From Paraburkholderia fungorum (GTDB lineage Bacteria > Pseudomonadota > Gammaproteobacteria > Burkholderiales > Burkholderiaceae): a DNA stretch of 64,000 nt. Below are positions 55,050 to 63,259 of the stretch, in pieces. Numbering within the stretch: position 1 is the stretch's first letter; each line of letters begins with the position of its first letter. The translations under genes were made by a program, and so were the position numbers. The notes under the pieces were generated by a model that searched no databases, was not told the DNA's origin, and saw nothing but the letters and a program-made list of their open reading frames with translations. The stretch is from contig NZ_MCAS01000004.1 of NCBI RefSeq assembly GCF_003610895.1, positions 124,001 through 188,000 on the forward strand, read 5' to 3'.

Positions 55050-56455
55050 GCGAAGCTCCTCGTGGAAGAGAGCGTGGCGGACACCTGTTTCGCCACGTCG
55101 GTATAACGGTTGGCAGGTCGCGGCAGCCCGAGATTCTCGCGCAGCGTGCGCCCCTCGTATTCGGTGCGAAAAAGTCCGCGCCGTTGCAACTCAGGCACCA
55201 CCAGTTCGGTGAACTCAGTGAGCCCGCCCGGCAGCCACGGCGACATGATGTTGAAGCCGTCGGCGCCTTCTTCTTCGAACCACTGTTGCAACTGGTCCGC
55301 GATGCTTTGCGGTGTGCCCACCACCTGTTGATGACCACGCGCGCCGGCAATGCGCAGGTACAGATCGCGGATCGTCAGGTTCTCGCGCCGCGCGAGGTCG
55401 AACAGCAGGCGTTGGCGGCTTTTGCCGCCGTTGGTTTCCGGCAATTCGGGCAGCGGGCCGTCGACGGGATACCGGGACAGGTCCACGCCGCCCGACATAT
55501 TCGACAGCAGCGACAGACCGACGGTTGGATGAATCAGGTCCTGCAGCGCCGCGAATTTCGCATCGGCCTCTTCCTGGGTGCGGCCGATGATCGGAAAAAT
55601 GCCCGGCATGATCTTCAGATGGTCCGGGGCGCGCCCGTATTTCGCGAGGCGCCCCTTGACGTCGCGATAGAACGACTGCGCTTCATCGAGCGTTTGATGC
55701 GCAACGAAGATCACCTCCGCGGTTTGCGCCGCGAGCTCACGCCCCGCCTCCGAGGCACCGGCTTGCACGACGACCGGCCACCCCTGCGGCGAACGCGCGA
55801 CGTTCAGCGGTCCGCGCACCTTGAAGTGCTTGCCGGCGTGGCCGAGTACGTGCAGCTTGTCCGGGTCGAAATAGACACCGCTTGCCTTGTCGCGGATAAA
55901 CGCGTCGTCTTCCCAGCTATCCCACAGGCCGGCCACCACATCGTAGAATTCGCGCGCGCGTTCATAGCGAACCGCGTGTTCCGGATGGCGTTCGAAACTG
56001 AAGTTGAGCGCCTCGGATTCGGTGCTCGACGTGACGAGATTCCAGCCCGAGCGTCCACCGCTCAGATGATCGAGCGAAGCGAATTTGCGCGCGAGGTTGT
56101 ACGGTTCGTTGAATGTCGTGGAGACGGTCGCGATCAGGCCGACATGTTTCGTCACGACCGAAAGCGCGGATAGCAGCGTCAATGGTTCGAAATGATCGGC
56201 GCGCGCTGTGCGCGAGAGCGCGGGCAGATTCGTATCGCGTACGCTGACGCTGTCGGCGAAAAACACAGCGTCAAATTTGGCGCGTTCCGCGATCTGCGCA
56301 AGTTCCGCATAGTGGGCGAAGTCGAGTCCACCGCTCGCGTGCGCGTCCGGATGCCGCCATGCGGCGATATGGTGACCTGTCTCCATCAGGAAGGCGCCCA
56401 GTTTGATCTGCCGCTTCTGCTGCTGTTGCTGCTCTTGCCGACTCTCACCGCTCAT
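55046..56455 (-). CDS. DszA-like flavin-dependent monooxygenase
   Basis: A 469-residue LLM-class monooxygenase. It begins with a Gln-rich stretch (GESRQEQQQQQKRQ), then LGAFLMETGHHIAAWRHPDAHASGG, HLSGGRSGWNLVTSSTESEALNF, GWPVVVQAGASEAGRELAAQTAEV, LYLRIAGARGHQQVVG and YEGRTLRENLGLPRPANRY. The ATG at 56455, preceded by GGAG, is chosen over a longer frame. It is close to the copies at 28783 and 13921 and is in an operon with the TauD-like gene and downstream of the Ssu-type importer. It would use FMNH2 and O2 on a sulfone-like substrate. Confidence 0.92.
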   Translation of the reverse strand: MSGESRQEQQQQQKRQIKLGAFLMETGHHIAAWRHPDAHASGGLDFAHYAELAQIAERAKFDAVFFADSVSVRDTNLPALSRTARADHFEPLTLLSALSVVTKHVGLIATVSTTFNEPYNLARKFASLDHLSGGRSGWNLVTSSTESEALNFSFERHPEHAVRYERAREFYDVVAGLWDSWEDDAFIRDKASGVYFDPDKLHVLGHAGKHFKVRGPLNVARSPQGWPVVVQAGASEAGRELAAQTAEVIFVAHQTLDEAQSFYRDVKGRLAKYGRAPDHLKIMPGIFPIIGRTQEEADAKFAALQDLIHPTVGLSLLSNMSGGVDLSRYPVDGPLPELPETNGGKSRQRLLFDLARRENLTIRDLYLRIAGARGHQQVVGTPQSIADQLQQWFEEEGADGFNIMSPWLPGGLTEFTELVVPELQRRGLFRTEYEGRTLRENLGLPRPANRYTDVAKQVSATLSSTRSFA

Positions 56456-56501
56456 CGTTAGCTCCGTGAAGGGTTTCTGTAGTTGGGGGATGCGGCGGAG
56501 C

Positions 56502-57368
56502 TCACCACGCGAGCCGCCATTCGGCGAACGGCGGGCTCGCGGCCGGAATGCGCGTGCCGCCGTGCGGCGGTTCGTCCTCACGAGGTTGGCGGCGTGCGCC
56601 GTCGTGCTCGGCGAAATCCGCCAGCACCTCGTCGCGCAAACGAATGAAGCGGGGATCGTTACGCTCGCGCGGACGCGGCAACGCCACATCGACGATCCGT
56701 TTGATGCGGCCCGGTCTTGGCGCCATCGTGACGACCCGGTCGCCGAGGTATAGGGCTTCGTCCACGTCATGCGTGACGAGAATCATCGTGATGCGTTCGT
56801 GTTCCCAGATGCGTTGCAATTCGTTCTGCAAACGGCCGCGCGTGAGCGCATCGAGCGCGCCGAACGGTTCGTCGAGCAACAGCACGCGCGGGCGGTTCAC
56901 GAGGCCGCGCGCGATCGCCACGCGTTGCGCCATCCCGCCCGACAACTGATGCGGATACGCATTTTCGAAGCCGTTCAGGCCGACGAGTTCGATGTGCTGC
57001 GCGACCGCCTCGCGTTTTTCACGCACCGACAGCGGCGCGTTACGCAACGCGGCGAGAATGTTTTGTGACGCCGTGAGCCACGGAAACAGACGGTGATCCT
57101 GAAACACGATGCCGCGTTCGAGCGATGTATCGCGTACCTTTTCTCCGGCCACGACGATATCGCCCGAGTAATCGGTATCGAGGCCCGCGATCAGACGCAG
57201 CAAGGTCGACTTGCCGCAACCGCTCGATCCGAGCACGCTGACGAATTCGCCGGGACGCACCCGCAGGCTGATGTCGTCGAGTACCGCGAGCGGTGCGCCG
57301 CCTTGCTGCGCATAGCGCTTGCTGACGTGGAGAATGTCGATGCTTTCGGCAAGCGTGGAAGAAGTCAT
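56502..57368 (-). CDS. Ssu-type ABC importer ATPase
   Basis: A 288-residue ATPase of the SsuB/TauB family: Walker A GSSGCGKST, signature LSGGMAQRVAIARG, Walker B VLLLDEPFGALD, and a switch His in ILVTHDVDEA. The ATG 57368 gives the family length; upstream codons are basic and unlikely. The C-terminal tail is Arg/Pro-rich and longer than usual. It ends 46 bases before the DszA-like gene and follows the permease genes, forming an importer linked to the oxidases. Confidence 0.93.
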   Translation of the reverse strand: MTSSTLAESIDILHVSKRYAQQGGAPLAVLDDISLRVRPGEFVSVLGSSGCGKSTLLRLIAGLDTDYSGDIVVAGEKVRDTSLERGIVFQDHRLFPWLTASQNILAALRNAPLSVREKREAVAQHIELVGLNGFENAYPHQLSGGMAQRVAIARGLVNRPRVLLLDEPFGALDALTRGRLQNELQRIWEHERITMILVTHDVDEALYLGDRVVTMAPRPGRIKRIVDVALPRPRERNDPRFIRLRDEVLADFAEHDGARRQPREDEPPHGGTRIPAASPPFAEWRLAW

Positions 57369-57459
57369 GAGCGGGCCTTGATCGATGTTCAGGGTAAATT
57401 CGGTGCGAGTTCTTTCTGTGGGCGGCCTGTGTGTCCGTGGCGAATCTCGAATACGGTGT

Positions 57460-58353
57460 TTATCGCGCGGGCACCTGCGAACGGCGCGCGAAGATCGCCC
57501 GTTCCACCGCACGCGCCAGCGCGTTCAGCGCCCAACCGGTCACGCCGACCACGATCACGCCGAACAGCACCAGATCCATGCGGAACTGCTCGCTGCCGTC
57601 GATCAGCGTATTGCCGATTCCGCTACCGGCCACCAGCAGATATTCCGCGCCGAGTGTGGCGAGCCACGAGTAGATCAGCGCGAGATAGATGCCGGTGAAG
57701 ATCGACGGCAGCGCGGCCGGCAGAATGACCGCGCGGATCAATTGCCAGCGCGAATAGCGAAACGCGCGCGCGACTTCGATATAAGCGCGCGGCACCGCAT
57801 GAATGCCGTCACACGTGTGCGCGGCAACCGGCAGCAAGGCCGCGAGCGAGAGGAACACGATTTTCGCCGCATCGCCAAGACCGAACCACACGGAAATCAG
57901 CGGAATCCATGCGAACAGCGAGATCTGTTTGAACGTGTCGAAGCTTGGGCCGATCATGCGTGTGGCGAGCCGCGAGAAGCCGAGCACGCTGCCGAGCAGC
58001 AGGCCGCCTAATGTGCCGATCACGAAGCCGCTGGCTTCGCGCGCGAGCGACGCGGAGAGAGCCTTGAGCAGCGCGCCGCTGACGATCTGCTGCCAGGCGG
58101 TGGCCAGCACCTGTGCGGGGCTGACCAGCAAGCCGCTTTTGATCAGATGCGCCTCCGAGACGGCCCACCAGATCGCAATGGCGGCGATCGGCAAGACCGC
58201 GCCGCGCCAGTCGACGCGCTCGTTGACGCGCATAAGCAGCGGCCGGCGCGGCTGTGCCGCGCGCTGGAAGGCGGCGGGCACATTAGCGCAGTCGCAAGAC
58301 GCGGTGTCCGGTTGCTTCGATCCGGCGGCGCGCCTGAAAATGGCAAGACTCAT
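57460..58353 (-). CDS. Ssu-type ABC permease (second copy in cluster)
   Basis: A 297-residue permease of the SsuC/TauC family with a charged N-terminus and about six helices; the EAA region is EVARAFRYSRWQLIRAVILPAALPS. It lies between permease 58396 and the ATPase gene. Since two permease genes accompany one ATPase, it probably forms a heterodimer with the other; Ssu systems normally use a homodimer. Confidence 0.92.
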   Translation of the reverse strand: MSLAIFRRAAGSKQPDTASCDCANVPAAFQRAAQPRRPLLMRVNERVDWRGAVLPIAAIAIWWAVSEAHLIKSGLLVSPAQVLATAWQQIVSGALLKALSASLAREASGFVIGTLGGLLLGSVLGFSRLATRMIGPSFDTFKQISLFAWIPLISVWFGLGDAAKIVFLSLAALLPVAAHTCDGIHAVPRAYIEVARAFRYSRWQLIRAVILPAALPSIFTGIYLALIYSWLATLGAEYLLVAGSGIGNTLIDGSEQFRMDLVLFGVIVVGVTGWALNALARAVERAIFARRSQVPAR

Positions 58354-58395
58354 CGTAGATACCTCATAGGCGATGCGTGACAGCGGTTTCTGTCA

Positions 58396-59247
58396 TCACT
58401 CGCGGAACGCCGATGGTTGACCGCGCCGCAAACGTGCTTCGAGCGCGTCGAGCGAACGATTCATCACGTAGCCGATTGCGCCGACCACGACCACCGAAGC
58501 CATCACGAGGTCGAGCTGAAATAGTTGCCGCCCGTAGACGATCAGATAGCCGAGTCCTTCGGAAGAGGCCACGAGTTCGACCACCACCAGCGCGAGCCAG
58601 GCCTTGGTGAACGCGAGCCGCACACCGGTGGCGAGCGTCGGTACAGCAGCAGGGAGCACGAGGTAGACGATGCGCTGCCAGCCGTTGTACTCGAATACGC
58701 GTGCGACTTCATCGAGTGAAGCGGGTGTCTGACGGAATCCTTGCAGCGTGCTCAAGGTCACGGGAACGAGCGCGGCATGGGCGATCAGGATGTACTTGAG
58801 CGGCTCGCCAACACCGACGAGCAGCAACAGGAAGGGCAGCCAGCCGAGCACCGGGATCTGCACGAGCGCATTGAAGCTCGGCAGTACGTAGGCTTCGAAG
58901 CTGCGCGACAAACCGAGCGCCGCGCCGAGCGCAAAACCTAGCAGCGTGCCCACAGCGAAGCCCACCAGGACGCGCTGCAGACTGATCAGCGTATTGCTGG
59001 CCAGATCGCCGCTTTTCGCGAGTTCGACGAAGGTGTCGAAGACACGCTCGGGTGGCGGCAGGATTTGCGGCGCGATCCAGCCGCGTTCGCAGCCCACCGT
59101 CCACAAGGCAAGCAGCACAGCGGGCAGTACCCATGGTGCAAGACGCCACGCCAGCGCGCGCAATTGGGCGTTGCGATGGAGCGGCGTGCGAAGCGCGGCA
59201 GCGTGGGTGAGCCGCTCGCGGTCGGCCTGGAGTGCGGTGTCGCTCAT
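58396..59247 (-). CDS. Ssu-type ABC permease (first copy in cluster)
   Basis: A 283-residue permease of the SsuC family; the EAA loop is DEVARVFEYNGWQRIVYLVLPAAVPT. It is 16 bases after the binding-protein gene and 42 bases before the second permease gene. It is similar in fold to, but distinct in sequence from, the second permease. Confidence 0.92.
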   Translation of the reverse strand: MSDTALQADRERLTHAAALRTPLHRNAQLRALAWRLAPWVLPAVLLALWTVGCERGWIAPQILPPPERVFDTFVELAKSGDLASNTLISLQRVLVGFAVGTLLGFALGAALGLSRSFEAYVLPSFNALVQIPVLGWLPFLLLLVGVGEPLKYILIAHAALVPVTLSTLQGFRQTPASLDEVARVFEYNGWQRIVYLVLPAAVPTLATGVRLAFTKAWLALVVVELVASSEGLGYLIVYGRQLFQLDLVMASVVVVGAIGYVMNRSLDALEARLRRGQPSAFRE

Positions 59248-59263
59248 CGTGATCGATCCCGGT

Positions 59264-60331
59264 TTAGCTGAGCGGTTTACCGGCGGCGTCGTAGCGCGTC
59301 CAGTAGTGGTCGAGTTTCTGGGCGCGCAGCGCGTTGTCGAGATACTTCGTCTCGAACCAGTTGTCGACTTCGACCGGCTGGCGGATCAGTTTGAGTTTCA
59401 GTGCATCCGCTGCGACCGCCTTATAGCGTGCGACGATAAACGGGTCGATCAACGGCGAATTGCGGTCTTTCAGACTTTGATTGGCGAACTCGGCCTGCCA
59501 TGAGGAATAGGGCACGCCGCTTTTCGCCCACAGCTTGAAGAGCGCATCGCGGTTCGTTTCATCGGACGACCACTGCGCGCCTTTGACGACCACATTGACG
59601 ACGCGTTGCACGATATCCGGATGCGCGCGATCGAAGTCGTCGAGTACCAGCAGATGCGCCTGGCGGGTGAACTGCGGTCCATCGTTCTGCGATTCGTAGA
59701 CGATTTTCGCGAGACCCTGGTCGCGTAGCTTGTACAAATGGTAATCATTGAAGGATGCATCGATCCCTTTTGAAGCCAGCGCGGCAAGCGAGCTGGCGGA
59801 ATCGAGATTGATCACGCGAAGATCCCGCTCGTCGAGTTGATTGGCGGCGAGTGCGTTATCCGCGACGAGTTGCAGATTGGTGCCGCGAAAGATCGACACG
59901 CGCCGGCCTTTCAGGTCCTTGATCGAGCGAATATCCGAATCTGCTGGCACAGCGATTTTGACGCCGACGCGCACGCCCGAAGCGAGCAACAGATGTGTTT
60001 TCAGTCCATTGGCACGGCCGAGCACCGAGGGCAGATCGCCCTGATAGGCGAAGTCGAGCGACTGGTTCGCGATCGCTTCATTCACTGCGGGGCCGGCGCC
60101 TTTGAAGAACAGCCATTCGACCTTGATGCCGTCGGCGGCGAATTCTTTCTCGAGCGACTGCTGCAATTGCACGGTCGCGGCCGGCGAACCGCCAAAGGTA
60201 GGCGGATCGCCATTGCCTTGTTGCGCAACGCCGATGCGAATCACGGTGGGCTTGTCGGCGTACGCGTGAACCGCGGCGAACGACAGGACCGCCATGGCGA
60301 CGAAAGATTTCAGCAGACGAAAATGGCGCAT
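59264..60331 (-). CDS. Ssu-type ABC substrate-binding protein
   Basis: A 355-residue exported binding protein of the SsuA family. The signal is MRHFRLLKSFVAMAVLSFAAVHAYA. The mature part has VIRIGVAQQGNGDPP, EKEFAADGIKVEWLFFKGAGPAVNEAI and IKDLKGRRVSIFRGTNLQL. I set the start at 60331, giving a signal peptide; the longer frame is not plausible. It is the first gene of the operon with two permeases, ATPase, DszA-like and TauD-like genes. It binds a sulfonate, sulfate ester or similar compound. Confidence 0.93.
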   Translation of the reverse strand: MRHFRLLKSFVAMAVLSFAAVHAYADKPTVIRIGVAQQGNGDPPTFGGSPAATVQLQQSLEKEFAADGIKVEWLFFKGAGPAVNEAIANQSLDFAYQGDLPSVLGRANGLKTHLLLASGVRVGVKIAVPADSDIRSIKDLKGRRVSIFRGTNLQLVADNALAANQLDERDLRVINLDSASSLAALASKGIDASFNDYHLYKLRDQGLAKIVYESQNDGPQFTRQAHLLVLDDFDRAHPDIVQRVVNVVVKGAQWSSDETNRDALFKLWAKSGVPYSSWQAEFANQSLKDRNSPLIDPFIVARYKAVAADALKLKLIRQPVEVDNWFETKYLDNALRAQKLDHYWTRYDAAGKPLS

Positions 60332-60679
60332 GCGGCAATACCAGTCGAGTGAGAGGAGTGGGGCGCCAATGCTCGGGTGAGGCAAATAGCTGGCACTACA
60401 CGGTAGATTCGCGTGCGCTCGAATCCAACCAATCATTCCTGATAAGAAAATCTGCAGGAGTTCGAACCTGCTGCCGGCATAGGGCCGTGCGGCACTAGTG
60501 TGGTGCAGTTTTGGAAGAAGCACGCGAGTGGACGAATCGCCTTGAAATACAAATAAGCAAAGCGAAATTTGTTGGTTTGGGGAAGCCGGCAGCGCCGTGA
60601 TACTTGATCGTCCAATGGCCACGCGATTCGATCTCAGCGTATCCGTTCGCTATTCAACCCTCTCGCCGAACCCGACACC
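60332..60679. other. Divergent intergenic region between two Ssu-type clusters
   Basis: A 348-base gap that should hold divergent promoters for the binding-protein gene and the flavin monooxygenase gene. An AT-rich patch lies at about 60540-60580. I see no clear operator, RNA gene or additional coding frame. CysB/SsuR-type control would be expected for such genes but I cannot point to a site. Confidence 0.5.
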
Positions 60680-62140
60680 ATGACGCAATCCACGCACCCC
60701 GATCAGCTTGCGCTCGAGACACTTCGGCTGATTGGCCCAGCGCCCGATAACTGGGTTCCGCCGCGCGCTGGCATCGACCATAACGTGGTGATTGTCGGTG
60801 GCGGACAAACCGGTACGGCGTTCGCCTTCGCACTGAAGCGCGCCGGCATCGGTCAGGTCAGCGTCATCGACGCCGCTGGCGATGAAGGCCAGGCGGGCGT
60901 CTGGTTGAATCGCGCACGCATGAACAAGTTGCGCACACCGAAGTCTTTGGCTGGCCCGGAAGCGGGTTTGCCGGGACTAAGCTTTCAGGCGTGGTATGAG
61001 GCGCGCTACGGCGCTGCTTCATACACGGAGATCGACCGGATTCCTCGCGCGCGCTGGGCGGAATATCTCGCGTGGTACCGGCATTTTCTCGAGATTCCGA
61101 TTCGCTACGGTACGCGGCTCGTGCGAATCGAGCCTGCGGATGAGCACTTTCGTTTGCATCTGGAAATCCGCGATGGCGGCACCGTTCGCAGTGTCGTGGA
61201 GACCGCCCGCAAGATCGTGCTCGGCAATGGGGTCGCCGGCAATGGCGGCCCGAACATTCCTGCTGTGCTGAAAAACCTTCCGCCGACGCTGCTTGCTCAC
61301 ACCTCCGAGGCGATCGATTTCGCCGCGCTGCGCGGCAAATCCGTGGCGGTGATCGGCGGCGCTGCTTCCGCATTCGATGCGGCAGCAACGGCGCTCGAAG
61401 CCGGAGCAGGGCAGGTCCATCTGTTCGTGCGGCGTGAGCGGATTGCATCGGTGCCGGTGACGCGTGCGCGCGCCTATCCCGGTGCGTACGACAACTATTT
61501 CCATTTGCCGGACGCGATTCGCTGGTCGCAGGCCCGGCGTTTCCGCAAAGCCGGTTCGACCCCGCCGCTCGATGCGGTGGAGCGCGTCACGCGTTTTCCG
61601 AACTTTCATCTGCATCCCGGTACGCAGTGGTTGCGTGCCGACGTCAAGGACGGACGCGTCGAGACCGACGTGGCGGGCGAGACGTTGGCATTCGATTTCG
61701 TCATCGCCGGCACGGGCTACCTCATCGATCTCGCGCTGCGCCCGGAGTTGGCGCAGATCGCGGGGCAGGTCCGCCTGTGGCGCGATCAGTACGTGCCCGC
61801 CGCCAACGAGAGTGACGACGCGCTTGGCGCGCATCCGTATCTCGGCGCCGCGCTGGAATACCTCGAAAAGGTCGAAGGCGAGGCGCCTTATCTGAAGAAT
61901 ATCCACGTCTACAACCCGGCGGCCTTCGTCAGCTTCGGATTGCCGGTCGGCGACGTGCCGAGCATGAAGCGCGACATTCCCGCCGTGGTTCAGCGCATTA
62001 GCCGCGACCTGTTTCTCGCCGATCTGGGCGCGCATGAGGCGCGTATTCATGGCGACATCGCCGCTGATTTCGATGAATCGGTTTACGCACAGCGTGTGTG
62101 GCAGCGTGTTTCGCAACGTGACAAGGCGGACGTCGCCTGA
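60680..62140 (+). CDS. FAD/NAD(P)-binding monooxygenase-like flavoprotein
   Basis: A 486-residue two-dinucleotide-fold flavoprotein. The first Rossmann motif is VVIVGGGQTGTAFAFALKRAG (about residues 36-56), the second is GKSVAVIGGAASAFDAAATALEAG (about 219-242), and FVIAGTGYLID marks the third FAD contact. The overall plan matches class B flavoprotein monooxygenases and N-hydroxylating enzymes. It has no signal peptide. It lies 57 bases before an Ssu-type permease gene in the same direction, which suggests it oxidises the imported compound. The substrate is unknown; the SfnB/LLM enzymes use FMNH2, whereas this one should use NAD(P)H directly. Confidence 0.85.
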   Translation: MTQSTHPDQLALETLRLIGPAPDNWVPPRAGIDHNVVIVGGGQTGTAFAFALKRAGIGQVSVIDAAGDEGQAGVWLNRARMNKLRTPKSLAGPEAGLPGLSFQAWYEARYGAASYTEIDRIPRARWAEYLAWYRHFLEIPIRYGTRLVRIEPADEHFRLHLEIRDGGTVRSVVETARKIVLGNGVAGNGGPNIPAVLKNLPPTLLAHTSEAIDFAALRGKSVAVIGGAASAFDAAATALEAGAGQVHLFVRRERIASVPVTRARAYPGAYDNYFHLPDAIRWSQARRFRKAGSTPPLDAVERVTRFPNFHLHPGTQWLRADVKDGRVETDVAGETLAFDFVIAGTGYLIDLALRPELAQIAGQVRLWRDQYVPAANESDDALGAHPYLGAALEYLEKVEGEAPYLKNIHVYNPAAFVSFGLPVGDVPSMKRDIPAVVQRISRDLFLADLGAHEARIHGDIAADFDESVYAQRVWQRVSQRDKADVA

Positions 62141-62197
62141 GGCGAGTCAGGGGAACGCGGTCACATTAGCTCAACAAGGCAGGAGGCTGGAACCGTC

Positions 62198-63259
62198 ATG
62201 TCCACTCAGTTCGAATCGATCGCGACGCGCGCTTCGGCCATCAGTGCGGAAGAGCCGGGCGACGTCGGCCGCGTCGCGGCACAGCGCGCAATTTCACGCA
62301 GCATCTGGATTGCCGGCCTTGCGGCGCTGGCGTGGCTCGGCAGCGCCGCGCTGACCGAATGGTGGCCGAGTGCGGACGACTGGCCGTACACGAAGGAATT
62401 CATCGCGCTCAAGCTGGTGCTCGCGGGGCTCGCTGCGGCGACGGCTGTCGCCGGATGGCGCAATCCGTCCGGCGAGGCGAGGCCACTCACACGTAGCCGC
62501 GCGTGGCTCGCGGCCATGCCGTGGCTGCTCGCGCTGGCACTCGGCGTGAGCGTGTGGGAAGCCGTCACTGCGCAACTGGAGTGGCTGCCGCGGCCCTTCT
62601 TCGCGCCGCCGCAAGCGCTGATCGGCGTCTATGCCGAAGACTACCCACGGCTCGGTTCGAGCGTCGTGCATTCGTTTGGACTACTCGCTTACGGCTACGT
62701 GTTGGGTGCGGCTGCCGGGTTCGTGACGGGCGTGAGCATTGGCTGGTCGCAAGCAGTCAGCTACTGGGTTCATCCGGTGCTGCGTCTGATCGGGCCGCTT
62801 CCGGCTACCGCGTGGCTGCCGCTGGCGTTCTTCTTCTTTCCGTCGAGCTTTAGCGCCAGTGTGTTCCTGATCGCGCTGGCGACCGCCTTTCCGGTTACGG
62901 TACTGACCTGGTCCGGTGTGGCCGGCGTCAACCCGGCCTATTACGACATCGCGCGCACGCTCGGCGCGCGCCCGTCCTTTCTGATTCTGCGTGTCGCGAT
63001 TCCGGCGGCGCTGCCGTCGGTGTTTGTCGGCCTGTTCATGGGGCTTGGCGCATCGTTCTCGGTCCTGATCGTCGCGGAAATGATGGGCGTGAAAGCGGGA
63101 CTCGGCTGGTATCTGCAATGGGCCCAGGGCTGGGCGGCCTATTCGAATATGTATGCCGCGCTGCTTGTGATGGCGCTCATGTGCTCGGGTCTGATCACGT
63201 TGCTGTTCCGCCTGCGTGACCGCTTGCTCGCCTGGCAAAAAGGATTGCTCAAATGGTAG
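62198..63259 (+). CDS. Ssu-type ABC permease with extended N-terminus
   Basis: A 353-residue permease of the SsuC family, about 70 residues longer than usual because of two extra hydrophobic segments near the N-terminus (ISRSIWIAGLAALAWLGSAAL and IALKLVLAGLAAATAVAGW). The EAA loop is DIARTLGARPSFLILRVAIPAALPS. An AGGAGG at 62180-62185 may help initiation. The ATPase gene begins within its last codons, so they are coupled. Confidence 0.92.
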   Translation: MSTQFESIATRASAISAEEPGDVGRVAAQRAISRSIWIAGLAALAWLGSAALTEWWPSADDWPYTKEFIALKLVLAGLAAATAVAGWRNPSGEARPLTRSRAWLAAMPWLLALALGVSVWEAVTAQLEWLPRPFFAPPQALIGVYAEDYPRLGSSVVHSFGLLAYGYVLGAAAGFVTGVSIGWSQAVSYWVHPVLRLIGPLPATAWLPLAFFFFPSSFSASVFLIALATAFPVTVLTWSGVAGVNPAYYDIARTLGARPSFLILRVAIPAALPSVFVGLFMGLGASFSVLIVAEMMGVKAGLGWYLQWAQGWAAYSNMYAALLVMALMCSGLITLLFRLRDRLLAWQKGLLKW

